Notes: generated by a model not told the origin, from the sequence alone. A stretch of DNA of 64,000 nucleotides from Papiliotrema nemorosa (GCA_032158125.1 JASKOT010000006.1:248001-312000); one strand, 5' to 3'. Positions 22,636 to 34,873 are shown, counted from the first letter of the stretch. A program made the numbers and translations.

Positions 22636-25185
22636 CTATCTCCTCTCCTCCTCTTGCTCCTTTTCCACCCAATCCTCCAACTTCCGCAGTCCACCTTTAC
22701 CCAGTCCTTTCCACTCGTGCTTCGCCAGCGTCCCACCTCTCCTATACCCACCATCGACCTCCCAGCACGTCGACATGAGTGTGGGCTCATACCCATGCCA
22801 CGCGACGTCTCGCACAGTCCACGATTGTCCCATCTCATATGGCATAGCACCGTACCGTGCGGTCTTTCGCTCCTTTTCTGGCGCGCTGGGATCATTGTAC
22901 TCGCCTGATGCTTTGCGCAGCGGCAGTGTTTCAGCTCTGTTGAGCACTTGAACGACTGATGGATCAGCGAGAGGCCACATGGAGACTGAAATGTGACTAA
23001 CCTCGACCGTCTAAAGACCAAATATGGATCATGCCATCGGCACTGATGATGTCAGCTAGTTGCAACCACGATGAGAAGGCGGACTCACCTTCCTGAATAG
23101 ATGTAACTTTGACCAGTGTTCTCCCGAGGACTGAAATGACACCGAATCAGAGTCCTCAACACCGAATGACCCCGATACGTCATGATTGAGCAATCTTTAG
23201 GATGCGCCAACAAACTTGGCATGGGGTAACGCGAATTTCGATCTTGAAGTCAGCATCTTTCAATTCGCAGAAAGACAGCTAGACTGACAATCGTAATGGG
23301 CTTGTCCATAACGGCTGACAGCGTCATGTTCTCCCTCAAACTCGCTATGGCTCCTCATCTTCCTGAGATCGTACAGCCTTGCAGCTTGATCCTTCGAGTT
23401 GACCACGATATACCGGCCGTCGCCTTTTGGTGATGTGTAGGTGATACCCTCTGTTGCACCCACAAGTACTCCTGATGGTGTGGAAGATGACAGAGACCGC
23501 CTATCCCATACTTTGACATACCCGTCGTCGGCGCCAGAAACGAGTATATTTGTGGATGACTCGTCGGCGAAACACACGGCATTTACTAGCAGATTAGCGA
23601 GAGTGGACCCGTGTAGAGGGAGCCAGGGGGAGTCATACCATCATCAGCGTGTCCGGGGACACTCAGTGACCTCTGCTGCGCATCAATGTCGTAGACCATG
23701 ATCTTTCCGTCACTAGCTCCGGCTACGATTTCTTTTCCATCTGCCGAGAACCGGATACTCCACAGCTGACATGAGCATCGCACTTGCCTCCAGATTTGGG
23801 GCGACTCACTCCAAAGTTGTCGTATCCAAAAACGTCTCCTCTTCTCCGCCTAGCCGAAAAGTCCAGCTCGACATGTTCTTGATCGTCCTCGGCGGTATAC
23901 AGCATGTGGACATAGGGTGTGATGGACGAATAGATCATTCTTTCCGTTAGCCGGTCCTGAGGTCAACGCAGTAGCTTACTTTTCAGCCTTCTTGTCTGCA
24001 TCACAGTCCGTGATCGTCCATCGCCCATCGACCCCTTGCACATTCTTGATCTTCTTCAAACTCGTATCCTCGCGCGGCATTCCTCGTCGCGTCGCCATTC
24101 CGAAAAGATAGTCCACCTCGTCGTCTTCGTCCTCTTCCTGCAATCCGACGTCGCTGGGCGAAGGCAGCTCGGCAGCACCAGGTACAGGTCTCGCCTTTGG
24201 TGCGCTCTGTCGCGCTTGAGCCGTGTTGTAGAGGTGCAAAGTGAAGTTTTGGGTTGCGGCGTCTAATGGTAGAGATCGATTGTAGCGATTTGCGACATCA
24301 AGAAGGGAATAAGTCAGGAACAAACATCTCTATCGAACGAGACCACACTCACAGAACAGCCCGTAATCCGCGCCAGCGTATTGGCCGACATAAGGGATGG
24401 AGGGGCTGTTGCGTGAGCTCGATTCGAGGATTTGCGGTGGAAGAAGCTCACTATGATGCTACCACTGTGCCATGGCTATTTGGCACTGTTGCCTGGAAGG
24501 TCAACTGCGCAAAGGGATTGCCTATCAAAGGACTGACCTGAGCCCTAGTGCAGATGTATTCTCGCCTCGAAGGTATCCTTAATCCCTTTCGCCTTCTATA
24601 CTGCCCCCCAACCCGTCCAAATTCACCACTGCGAAGCAGTCTCAAGCCATTCGGATGAGGCTCGACTTGTGGCTTCCACCATCTTTCCCTCTTCCTTCTC
24701 TCTGCAATTTGCCTCGCGCGATCTTCCGCCGACATCATCGATGTCAGTCTGACGCCTCCCGATCGAGTACCCGCCGCTGGTCCAGGTCCAGCGAGAAGTC
24801 GAGCGAGCAATGATGATCTGGCTTGGACGGAATCTCCAGCAGAATTGAGCAACGCAGCAATGTTTAGCCATTGAGCTCCAGCCCCATCATCGTCTTCGTC
24901 CTCGTCGTCTTCTTCATCGATGATCATATCTTCGTCTTCCTCACCACCTTCATCGTCATCCTCCTCGTCTTCGTCCTCATCACCGGGTATGATCATTCCA
25001 TGTTCATCATATACCCCATCGATCTCCTCATCCATGTCCTCGGCATCGAGGTAGAGATCGTAATCGTCCCCATCTTCCTCGTCGTCATCAAGATCGGGGT
25101 AAAACTCGCCATCTTCTTCTTCCTCTGCTGCCAAAGCCTCGTAGAACCGCTGCAGATCGGGATGTATATCGTTGTTATCGCTCAT
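22636..25185 (-). CDS. DCAF11: DCAF11 / WDR23-like WD40 protein
   Basis: Substrate receptor type WD40 protein of CUL4-DDB1 ubiquitin ligases (DCAF11/WDR23, plant LEC14B). Start ATG at 25185 (MSDNNDIHPDLQRFYEALAA). A strongly acidic Asp/Glu tract fills about residues 20-110. The WD repeats are seen as WSIRFSADGKEIVAGASDGK (about 23770-23700), ILVSGADDGYVKVWDRR (about 23560-23500) and RYIVVNSKDQAARLYDLRKM (about 23420-23350). The last matches the conserved SNSKDQTIKLWD block typical of DCAF11. A C-terminal repeat ends with VRDVAWHGYEPTLMSTCWE and a charged tail; the stop is at 22636-22638. The family is known in animals for NRF2 turnover. Its fungal role is not inferable here. Shares a short divergent promoter with the thiolase gene. 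Confidence 0.87.
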
Positions 25186-25458
25186 CCTGCTTTGAGAGGA
25201 AACTAGAGCGATTGGGTGGGCGTTCCAGTCGATATATACTCGCTCGACTCTAGCTGAGGTGATGAGATGTGACCTCGGGGATAAGGCGACCTCCACCCGA
25301 CACCTCCACTTTGAACGTTCGGACATGTCCGCCACTCTCTCCTAACATTTGATCCCGCTCCCCCCTCACCACCGGCATTGGATAACCGAAGGAGGACCAG
25401 GTATCCAACCCGAATTCCAGGTTACACACTGATCAACTATACCTTGCATTCGAGCATC
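25186..25458. promoter_or_regulatory. Divergent promoter region (DCAF11 / thiolase)
   Basis: 273 bp between two outward-facing start codons. It must hold both promoters; no named element recognised. Confidence 0.5.
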
Positions 25459-27030
25459 ATGAAAGCTTCAGTGAAGAGCTTGGCGTCGCATATCGCAAGA
25501 CCAGATTCATTCATCGTCGCGTCAAAACGTACTCCGTTTGGGGCGTATGGCGGAAAGTGAGCTGAAGTCGAGGGCGACCGCTTACAATAGACTGAAAGAT
25601 ATCAAGGCGTCTCATCTGGGAGGAATAGCGGGGAAAGCAGCTCTGGCAGAGCTTCCATCCGAGGTAGAGGTTGATCAAGTGTTCTTCGGGCCAGCTAGCG
25701 AAACTTTTGGGCTCGCATGAGCTGACGGGCAGCAACGTCTCCCAGACGGACAACTCGACACCGTATTTGGCGCGTCACGTAGGCCACCTGTCGGGGCTGA
25801 AACCGACCGTTCCGGCCCTCACGCTCAACAGGTCAGCTATCGATATCAAGGTTTCGGCATAGCTGATAGTGCAGATTATGTGGCTCGGGTTTCCAAACGG
25901 CCATCACGGCTGCTCAAACGATCGCGCTCGGTGAGGCGGAGGTGTGTCTAACGGGTGGAGCAGAGGCGATGAGTCAGAGCCCCTATACACTTGCTGGCGC
26001 ATCACGGTGAGCTAAAGTATGCGGAGCTGGCAGGAAGCTCATCTTTCAGGTTCGGTAACAGATACGGTCTCGACCTGAAGCTGGAAGACTCGCTCGCTGC
26101 AGCTTTGGTTGACCAGAACCCTGGTGGCACAAAGACCCCTATGGGAAGTGAGTCAGCTTTGTTCGAGATCGCTTGTAGACTGAAACTCAGTCACCGCGGA
26201 GAACCTAGCCAAAAAATACGGTATATCTCGAGAAGAATGTGATGGTGAGTTCTATGAGCCGAATCTAGGTGCAGAAGCTCACTTCAGCGTTCGCTCTCAC
26301 GTCTCAACAACGATACGCGCAAGCGCTAGCCGATGGCGCGTTCAAGGGAGAACTCACTCCTGTCACTCTACTACCGAAGAAAGGTCAACCTCAATCCCTC
26401 GAAGTCGACGAACACCCTCGACCTCAGACCACCCTGGAGTCGCTTGCAAAACTCCCTTCGGTCTTCGTCAAAGACACCGGAGTCGTCTCGGCAGGCAACG
26501 CTTCAGGTATCTGCGATGGTGCGGCTGCCAATGTCGTGATGAGCGACTCGGCAGTCAAGAAGTACAGTGTGAAGCCTTTGGCTAGGATCGCAGCGTACGC
26601 TTGGAGCGCTTGCGAGCCGGAGATTATGGGTATTGGACCGGTCGTCTCGATCCAGCAGGCGTTGAAGAAGGCCGGAAAGAGTATAGCCGATATGGACATC
26701 ATAGAGGTCAATGAGGTCAGCGTTCCGCCCTGGTGATTGGTGTAAGCTGACGCTCAGGCGTTTGCGGCCCAATGGTTGGCCGTTCAGAGAGAGCTGGATC
26801 TGCCAACGGACAAGACCAACATGTTCGGTGGAGCGATTGCGCTTGGACACCCGCTAGGTGCTAGTGGAGCTAGGTCAGCTATTGCGAGATTTGATATGAT
26901 ATATGAGCTGATGAACAGGATTTTGGCCAACCTGACCCACAACTTGCATCGTCTCGACAAACAGTGGGCTCTGGGAGCAGCGTGCATTGGAGGAGGGCAA
27001 GGGATTGCTGTTGTTCTGGAGCGATGCTAG
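25459..27030 (+). CDS. ACAA2: 3-ketoacyl-CoA thiolase (ACAA2-type, mitochondrial)
   Basis: Last step of beta-oxidation: thiolytic cleavage of 3-ketoacyl-CoA to acetyl-CoA. Start ATG 25459 ([20 protein letters not shown]), with a basic N-terminus that could target mitochondria. Family blocks in order: [43 protein letters not shown] (catalytic Cys, spanning an intron near 25830-25875), [39 protein letters not shown] (spanning the intron near 26715-26757), [16 protein letters not shown] and [16 protein letters not shown]. The overall order and wording match vertebrate ACAA2 closely. One intron (25690-25732) appears to use a GC donor. It is the only splice that keeps both VFFG and NVSQTDN in frame. 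The stop ends at 27030. Confidence 0.93.
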
Positions 27031-27246
27031 TTATCACAGCACGCTAGTAGTGTAAGGCGCGACATGTTTCTGTGATGCGATTGTTGCATGGCAACAGATC
27101 CGGTGCCCTCCTTTAGGCTTCCCGGGGAGATGCGAAGCGTCAAGGAGAGCATGCTCAAGCACTTCTCGCACCATATTTCCTCTCTCTACCTTCCACATAT
27201 TCTCATATTGCACGTTTGACTATTCTCACTCCGATCGCAAGTCATA

Positions 27247-27649
27247 ATGCCATCCAAACGAGATTCACCATCTGACGATTCGGACATCGATCACGTCAGC
27301 CCCCCTCGTACATTCTCAAAGAAGTTCAAGACAACTCCCACAACGGCTGAGCAGCATGCTGCACAATCCGAAAAGACGACACCAACCAAGAGCCCAAAGA
27401 GAGAAGGGTGGTCTGCGGAAAAACGATTACGTCTGTTTTTGGCGTACGAATCGCTCGCCCAGATTAAATGGGACGAGGTAGCAGCCAAGGTCAGTCTTGA
27501 TACTCTCTATTTCAATCCTCGTCGTCCTCTTATTGGAGGGGATGTTGCGCTGATGGCAGGTGGGGGAAGGGGCCACGGCCAAGTCTTGCAAACAGCAATG
27601 GCAACGGGCAATGGGCAGCAAGATCCGAAAAGCGCTCTCTGAAGAATGA
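27247..27649 (+). CDS. Small Myb/SANT-like domain protein
   Basis: About 110 residues in two exons: an ATG at 27247, a donor after 27489, and an exon from about 27561 to the TGA at 27647-27649. The N-terminal half is basic, Ser/Thr-rich and probably disordered. The C-terminal half reads GWSAEKRLRLFLAYESLAQI, then KWDEVAAKVGEGATAKSCKQ, then QWQRAMGSKI. This is the Trp-spaced pattern of a Myb/SANT-like helix-turn-helix (W...W...W) with the usual (T/S)AKSC..QW third helix. Likely a nuclear DNA-binding or chromatin protein; the target is unknown. Such short one-domain Myb-like proteins are common in Tremellomycetes, as I recall. Confidence 0.78.
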
Positions 27650-27766
27650 TCACAGCGATTACACGTCACAAGTGTTGGACACACTTTCAAAGCTGAATAT
27701 GAGTCAGCGGATGGATGAGGGTAGATGCATGATTATACAAATGGGTCGTGGTCGTGTCGTTATACA

Positions 27767-28269
27767 TCACCTCTGCTGTCCCGGCATCTACCTCATTCAG
27801 CACACCATTCCAGTACTCCACCAGGAGTGAAGAAGCTCACCTGAATACCGTACTCCTTTTGGAATCCTCCAAACTCCTCTTCTTTGTTCTTATATGTCTT
27901 CATCAGACTTTCCAAGACCTCTTTGATCCCTCCGTAATTCGTCTCCAGAGTCGGCACAACGTCCACGACTGTTCGTTCGACCAATACACCACCTATTAAA
28001 CGATAGCACGTCCTATTCGGTGCTGTCTTGACTAGCGGTTGTAAAGTTGACAGAACCAAACTACCATCAGCATTCATATCTAGGATGACTAGTTCATAGA
28101 CTGGTGGTGTCGAATTACGATGAACAGGGAAGGGGACTGACGAATGTTCTTCTAGCTCAGACTCCAACTCTCCAATCTTCTGCGCCAGATTTTGCAATTC
28201 TGTTCGATATCGCTGAAACATTATCGGGACCTCTTGAGCCGACAACTTTTGAGGTGCTTTGGGCGGCAT
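27767..28269 (-). CDS. GIM4: Prefoldin subunit 2
   Basis: Beta-type subunit of the prefoldin hexamer, which delivers unfolded actin and tubulin to the CCT chaperonin. ATG at 28269 (MPPKAPQKLSAQEVPIMFQR). The first coiled coil (LQNLAQKIGELESELEEHS) is followed by an intron at about 28140-28050, then TLQPL, NRTCYRLIGGVLVERTV (the diagnostic beta-hairpin of subunit 2), and the second coiled coil VLESLMKTYKNKEEEFGGFQ. The last exon is uncertain. If an intron after YGIQ is used, the acceptor at about 27777 gives a short QR tail and a stop at 27767-27769. Without it the frame runs to 27793. I prefer the spliced form because the unspliced tail (SFFTPGGVLEW) is unlike the family. Confidence 0.9.
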
Positions 28270-28707
28270 GGTAGGTAGTCTACGTTCGGGTCGAGATACT
28301 TTGAATTTCAGGTCAAACGTCGGTCAAGTTGCCCAACCTGAAACACCACCTGGAATTGGGTGCGGCGAACGCCGACGCGTCTTGCTATCTCCTCATAATG
28401 AGGCAGGTAGCAATCGCCTTCTCAGAGGACAAAAAGCCATGCAACGCTTACAAATGGGCCCAAAACGTATACGTAGAGGCAGCATCCTCTTCTAAACTGC
28501 ATACGCCTTGCTATGCTCGAGAAGACCTCGATATAAGAGGTGATTCTGGACACAGTGGCAAGCGGGGATAAGCGGAACTATATCCAAGTGGCACTTTTTC
28601 ACCTGCTTCGACTTTTGACGAACTAGGGTTTCAACTTATTGTGCTCATACATAGTCGACCAAAAGGGTTCACTGGAATCCACCACCATCATCTATACGAC
28701 TACAAAC
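28270..28707. promoter_or_regulatory. Divergent intergenic region (prefoldin 2 / eIF3m)
   Basis: 438 bp between two outward-facing housekeeping genes. No supported gene inside; promoters for both are expected here. Confidence 0.5.
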
Positions 28708-30322
28708 ATGGCGGACGCTATTGCAATCGCGGCTGATTTGCCATTCCGAGCGCAGGTGGGTGAAGGGCTCGCGAGTCGTGAATGGGAGCTGATGATCAGG
28801 TCGTAGAATACGTTCAACATCTTGCCAGGTCCCTCGCTTCTCCTTCAGAGGCTGCATACAAGGAGCTCTTGGCATCTTTTGAATCGCAGATCAAGTCGGA
28901 TGACCCGAATGTCGAGGTCCCGGAAGACAGCAGGAAGAGCGTTGTGAAGGGATTGGTGTCGAAGACTGTCGAGTTGAGGGGCGCATTGGAAGGTGTCAGG
29001 GATACTGGTGAGCCGACATGGACCATCATGGGGAATCTCGACTGATCGGAAGATGCCGAGTCGTCGCATTTGTTGCTGCAACATCTGATCGCGTCAAACT
29101 TTGAGACGGCGTCGGAAGAGTACTCGAGTCTGGTAAAGACCGTCGTCGAGGCGGTCCAAAAGGCTGGAGAGGTCGCTTGGGCGTCAAAGAGGATAACCAG
29201 ACACGAGCAAGCGTCTAGGGTGTAGGTTCTCACTGCGGTGACTGTTTGTGGTAATCTGACGAATAGACTCAACAACACATACAACTTCCTTCCCACTTCT
29301 TCTCCCCTCCGACCCACTGCTCTGTTATCACTCCTCACCCTTCTCGCCCTTTCTTCCGATCTCAAACTTCTCTCCCTGTCATCATCTACCATTCTCAACT
29401 CTCTGTCGCAATGGGACATCTCCTCAGCCGACAAACTCGCATTCATCACTTCTGCATCAGCCATTTACGCCGGAGCGAGGGAATCTCGAAAAGCCCTGGA
29501 ACTGCACCTTTTGGCGATCGAGCAATTACAAGCTGGTCCAGATGTTGTTGAGAAGGCGATTGTCTACGCTGTAGCCGACGAGAAGAGGTTTACACTGCAT
29601 GATGTTCTCCGGGCGCCAGGTGTGCAGGGTAAAGTTGGAGATAAAGCAAAAGAGCTCTTGGGATTGTTCGAGGGGGACGTCGAGGGCAGCGTGAAGAAAG
29701 GTCAAGAGTGGGTTGCAGCAAACAAGTCATGGGTTGAGGGCTTCTGTATGTGTTTTGTTGACCTCGACGCCACAACGCTGACACTTCAGCCATTCCTCAG
29801 TTCACCTCGGACAACATTCTGCGCAAACTCCGACTGATCGCCCTTGTCGATGTCGCCGCTCGATCATCTCAACAGGTCGCATACTCTGACATCGCTCAAG
29901 CACTCTCCGTCTCCGAGTCGGAAGTTGAACTTTGGGTCATTGATGGTGAGCATCATCGCATGCACAAGGGGCACCACTGACTCCTAGCCATCCGAGACAA
30001 CCTCTTGAAAGCTCGTCTCTCCCAACCTACCTCTACCGTCCGAATCCTCTCTGTCTCTTCTGTCGCTAGCAGAAACTTTGGTGCCGAAGACTGGCAATTG
30101 CTCGAGAGGCGGCTGCAAGAGTGGAAAAAAGCCGTTTCAAACGTCAAGAGCGTGGTGGAGGATGCCGAGGCTTTGGCTGCCCAAGGACCAATCACCAACC
30201 GACCTAGCAACAGGCAGAACCAGGGGCAAAGAAGGGAAGGGGGAAGGAATGAGGGTCGAGAGGGCAGGCGAGAGCAGAATGAGCCACGGGAGCAGGCTAG
30301 GGAGGAAGAAGTCGCAGCTTGA
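28708..30322 (+). CDS. EIF3M: Eukaryotic translation initiation factor 3 subunit M
   Basis: PCI-domain subunit of the eIF3 complex, which binds the 40S ribosome. ATG at 28708 ([16 protein letters not shown]), then [11 protein letters not shown] after the first intron. The N-terminal helical repeats include the LNNTYNFLP...[11 protein letters not shown] segment near 29270-29340, typical of eIF3m (NLLFNLL...RY.VL). Further on come [13 protein letters not shown] and [11 protein letters not shown]. The PCI winged-helix reads [20 protein letters not shown], then [20 protein letters not shown] and [14 protein letters not shown]. The C-terminus is a charged Arg/Glu/Gln-rich tail. An intron at 29009-29054 contains an in-frame stop, so splicing is required. 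The stop is TGA 30320-30322. Confidence 0.9.
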
Positions 30323-30569
30323 GCTGGGTGGTACATCGTATAGATCGCGTGCTGGGAGTATGAGCATGTATCTGCATCATATACAGTACACCCGCAAGAT
30401 TTATGACCAGCACAGATTTATGACCCCCGAAAAGCGAAGGTCTCATTCGATGAATTCGTGTCGGTCTCAGCCGCCACCCGGAACGTCGATGCGTCACTTC
30501 GTATGTTGAACCCATTATAGGACCCCCTTTGACCTTTCATCCACCAGTCCTCACGGTCGATACAGCACC

Positions 30570-32827
30570 ATGGACCCGTTATCACCCATCAATGGAGGAT
30601 GGCAGACATCTCCACCTCAGACGCCATCGTCTTACATCAACCCCACGACGCCCAACACCGCTTCCACCTCGTCTTCCACAAATACAACCGATACCACCAC
30701 ATCATTTCGCGAGCCCAAGGTATTCGGGGCACCAGGAATGACACTTGTCAATCCACCTTCTGGACCCTCTTCAGCGAGATCAGAAGGACAGGGCGGGGGT
30801 GGACGGAAAGCGGAGGAAGAGCCATTTGTGAGAGTGAGAATAGGCGGGTTGGAGAGGAATAGGAAAGACCTCTTGATCCGTTTCGATGCTAGTGTACGTG
30901 CATCTCCGCCCTCTCTCGTCTGCGATGCAATAAGAACGTCGTCGATGATTTGGAGGGGGTCTGATAGCTGATGTCTAGACCAATTTGCCCGAGTTCAGGA
31001 CCAACATGTACAGAAACATGCAGCGATCATACCTCGAATTCCAACGATTCGCCGAACAAGCTCAACTCACATCTCCTCATAGTGAGCTGAGGATTTCTTT
31101 CGACGGATCACAGCTCACGACACAGCAATCATACCCGCCTTGCCGTTACCCACAACTTCTGCCGTGACAGACGAAGAAGGTGAGTAGGACCGCGCGCGTA
31201 CGTTGGGAAGCTCACAAATAGACGATCGGCTGGTCAGGATTGCACTGCAAAAATGGTTTACGAGGATATGTGAGGATCCAGCTATGCAAAAGGATGATGA
31301 GCTCCGTCTGTTCATCGAGTCTGACTTTGGTGTAAGTCTACCAATCTAACAGTCACCGCTCTGTTCCTGTGGATATGGCTTATCGCAGTACAACCCGTCT
31401 CCGCCTCCGACCCTCAAACGGCCGACTTCTGCGACTTCCGCAGCCACTGGGGTTCTCTCTGCAGCTCTGTCAAAGGTAGTCAAGCGAGGTCCACTGGATG
31501 AGGACGAGGAGCTAGCCGGTGCGAAGGGTGCTTTGGAGAAGTTAGAGGGCAACTGGGCGGGCGCAGCCAATGCTGTGGGAAACCTGGGCAAAGCGAGAAG
31601 AGGTGAGCTGTTTGAGGTTATTGCTCCCAGCTGACGTCCAGCTCACGCACTGGCGAATCAAGACGTCGGGGCAAAGTTGATCAGCTTGTCCACTGTCGAG
31701 TCGGATTTCAGTCTCGCGGCTGCGGAGAGGAAACTTGGCAGGTCTTTGGAACAACTATCCGCAATGGCTGGCGCCCAGGTCAGCTTCCCGGTTACCATCT
31801 GCGCATCTAGCTGACGAGACAGGCTGCGTCTGAAAATGTTGTTTTGGCCGATTCGCTAGGGTACCAAGCACTCAACGCTCGCTCCGCCAGAGGAGCACTC
31901 GTACAGCGTACCCAACTGCTCGAGGACTCACAGACGGCATCAAAGGCGGCTATCAATAAGAGGAGGAATGTGGAAAGGTTGAAGGGTAGTTCAAGCATAA
32001 ATCCCAGTCGGGTGGACGATGCCATCAGTGAGATGGACGAGGTCAGTCGTGCCAGGCGCTTGTGTGATGGAACTGATGTTCAGGCGGAACTTCTCGAGAC
32101 GTCTCTGTCGAAACGTCTAAATGCAATCTCGCAACACCTACATGTGGCAATGCGAACGCATTCGAGGCAAGCGCACGAAGAAGTCGCTGTAGCTTTACTG
32201 GAGAATGCCAGGCTGAGCATCGGATATCACAAGCACACTCTGCGCGAGCTTGAATCGCTTCGACCGGATATTGCAAGGATAGGAACAGTGGGCGCGCCAG
32301 CTGCCCCCGCGACACCGGTCCGAGCTGCTCCACCTCCTCTGCCATCTCAACCTGCTCCCCAGCCTCCCATGATGCCGAACGTGGCGCAGAACATGGGCCG
32401 CGGCTACACTTCTCCACCTCGAGCACCTCCTTCCATGGATGGAAGCAAGTCGATGTTTTTGCCTCCCCCAAGTCAGGGTCCAATCCAACGGCCAAATTCA
32501 GCAGATCCTCCCGGGATGCGACAGGATCCGCTCGGTGGAGCGTCTATGCAAGGACATCCAAATCACCCAAATTCCTCTGCGCCGATGTATCACGGTGGGG
32601 GAGGCTACCCTCAAGGACCACATGGAGGGAGAGTTTTACCAAGCGGACAGGTACCGCCGGGCTATCCAGCTCAAGGAGGGATGATGGCGCAGAGTATGGT
32701 GTTGCCAGGTCACCATGGTGGACAGGCTTATCCTGGACAAGCTGGGCGGGCGCAGACGGTAGGAAGGGCTGGTGCAAGGAGACTGGATGAAAGGCAGGCA
32801 GCAAAGTTGCTCGCGGGTGGGTTCTAG
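30570..32827 (+). CDS. VPS17: Vps17-like sorting nexin (PX-BAR, retromer)
   Basis: Membrane-bending subunit of the retromer pathway that recycles receptors from endosomes to the Golgi, normally paired with Vps5. ATG at 30570 (MDPLSPINGGWQTSPPQTPS). After a disordered N-terminus comes a PX domain split over exons: PFVRVRIGGLERNRKDLLIR, TNLPEFRTNMYRNMQRSYLE and DDRLVRIALQKWFTRICEDP. The Vps5-type BAR helices follow: LEKLEGNWAGAANAVGNLGK, DVGAKLISLSTVESDF, LGYQALNARSARGALVQRTQ and LLEDSQTASKAAINKRRNVE. The C-terminal 180 residues are Pro/Gly/Gln-rich. The YNPSPPP linker after the PX domain and the divergent, Arg-poor phosphoinositide pocket are features I associate with Vps17 rather than Vps5. 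Stop at 32825-32827. Confidence 0.82.
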
Positions 32828-33303
32828 GTACAATATCGCGGTGTAAAGATTTGTAGATGGTGTTACGATTGACATACGCATCTTGACGAGAGCACATGAA
32901 CAGCCGGGGAAAGGGGGAGTAAAGGGGATTTGCAATTTCTGCAAGATTAGATGACGGTGTCGGTGGTTGCACGTTGGTCGATCTACGGTCCTCCTGAGCT
33001 AAACGTTTGTCCCCAATCTGAAAGATGCCAAGGCTTCCTGATCCCCGGGAGGATATTCCTGGGATGGCCTGGGATGGCTATGACAGAAACGTGCTTATCG
33101 ATTCCCGACAACCCATGAGGTCTGCCGTATAATCAATCCCGAAGATTACGGCCACCTACTCTTAACCTTGAACGACGCTAAAGTCATATGGTAGGGTACA
33201 CGCGCACGTTGGAAAGGACATGAGTGGATATAAGCAGAGTATGAACCCTCTATCAGATCACCCATATCCCCACCTCTTCTACTGACCAGACCGTCTTGAC
33301 GAT
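32828..33303. other. Intergenic region, 476 bp (VPS17 3' end / RNase T2 promoter)
   Basis: No gene seen. It contains a TATA-like element at 33229-33234 and a short direct repeat of GGGATGGCCTGGGATGGC near 33058-33078. Confidence 0.5.
33229..33234 (+). promoter_or_regulatory. TATA-like element of the RNase T2 gene
   Basis: TATAAG, 70 bp upstream of the RNase T2 start codon, at a distance reasonable for a core promoter. Match by eye only. Confidence 0.4.
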
Positions 33304-34753
33304 ATGCTTTCGCTCCTTGCGGTTCTGCCGATTTTGGCCCTGCAAGCTCAAGCCTGGTCATCGGACAACCACACTTGTGCGATCCGAAAACCCATCTACT
33401 CATGTGAGAACACAACTGCAATCGTGGATACATGTTGTGTGCCCACAGAGGGGCTTGTACTTGTTACTCAGGTGAGCCTGCCTGCTTGTCAAGTGTGACG
33501 TCGCTGACGAGGTAGTTTTGGGATACGGTGAGCTTTTTTCCCCCCAATTCAAGTTCTTCACAGAAAGGTTGATGGTAGTACACTGGGACTGAGAAGAATG
33601 GGTCGATGCTCCCTGAAGGTAGTTGGACGATCCACGGTCTCTGGCCTGATAGATGTGACGGGACGTATGGTCAGTCCTCGCCCTTATCTGACTGGATGAC
33701 TCCACCTTTAAACCCCATGTTCCCGCATGATACCGCACGCTACCGCCGGAGCGATGAGATTGCTGATATCCCAGGCCAGTATTGTGACCTGACGAGACAA
33801 TACGATCCATACCCTTCTCCCAACACTACCACAGGTAAACCGGACGGACAGATTGTACCCAAATGGCAAGGTGGAGATGCCTTTGGCCCATTGTTGAGTC
33901 GACTCGGCAAATTGGACTTGTTGGGTTTCATGAACAAGTTCTGGAAAGCTCAAGTGGGTGTCTCATTCACGCACAACTACCTCTTGGGCGAATCTACGAG
34001 TGGTCGGGCGTAGATGTAGGATGCGGAGGGGGAGAGAGTGAGTGAGACTGATGGGCAGGGAACGCCAGATTGGGTTCTATGGCAACATGGTGAGTCACCT
34101 TGCCCCTTAGGTCCGTATGAATAATCGCTGATTCGTAGAATTCTCCAAACATGCTGTAAGTCATGTCCTGCCTGAGTCCAGTCCAATCCGCGAAGGAAGG
34201 AGCCAACGCCCAGACCTGCTTTTCGACCTTTGATACAGGTGCCAACGGCAAACCGGACTGTTACTCTCAACTCTACCTCAACTCTACCGAAGCTTCAATC
34301 GTGGAATACCTCGAATCGGTAGTCAAGACTCAATTGCAATATCCCACTTTTGAATGGTTGAACCAATCGGGTATCGTCCCTTCCAACAGTACCACTTACC
34401 CTCTGAACACTCTTCAGGGTGTATTGACAAACTCGTCCGGCGCTATCCCCTATGTAAGTGCCCACCTATCTTCACGCCATGCCTCTTCCTGCCGATTCTG
34501 CTGCGTTGGCATTCCGCCGCGCTGGCCGTGAAATAGGCGGTGCGAGTGGACTGACGCACAGCTCGGATGTTCGGGTCCGGCTAGAAACGTCTTGTCGGAA
34601 GTATGGTACTACTCTCATTCGCTGGGTCGACCTCAAGATGGGATCCTGAAACCTCTTGATCAGACGACAAAGTCAAACTGTAATACCACCCAAGGTATCT
34701 GGTACTATGAGCGATCTTCCGGATCGGAAGTCAAGGTCGAGCTTCTCCAATAG
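33304..34753 (+). CDS. Secreted ribonuclease T2
   Basis: Extracellular or vacuolar RNase of the T2 family, cleaving RNA through 2',3'-cyclic phosphates. ATG at 33304 with signal peptide MLSLLAVLPILALQAQAW. Both catalytic blocks are present: SWTIHGLWPDRCDG (about 33620-33660) and DWVLWQHEFSKHATC, assembled from three exons near 34065-34205. The second block has KHA where most members have KHG. The conserved FWDT motif is encoded by a 12-nt microexon (33518-33529) flanked by introns on both sides. Several N-glycosylation sequons (NTT, NST, NSS) fit secretion. The C-terminus ends ...SEVKVELLQ with TAG at 34751-34753. It converges on the ZNFX1-like gene with only about 120 bp between them. Confidence 0.9.
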
Positions 34754-34873
34754 GCCACCGGGATCGCCAAAGGATAAAGAGGGAGAAGAAAAGACGTAGA
34801 TTGTCATGTTCCATGGTAGTATAATCGGCGTGATATGCAAACAAGTACAAGTAGTATCTGCTCTATTGTAGGC

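Noticed and set aside
24871..25206. Plus-strand frame rich in Ile/Val/Phe that looks like a membrane protein
   Set aside because: It is the antisense of the GAT/GAA acidic tract of the DCAF11-like gene, and has no splice or start context.
11323..27030. A fatty-acid or acetyl-CoA gene cluster (CAT2 plus ACAA2)
   Set aside because: The two genes are 12 kb apart with unrelated genes between them, so chance is a sufficient explanation.
28814..29464. 216-residue minus-strand frame over eIF3m
   Set aside because: Shadow of the eIF3m exons; no motif or start context.
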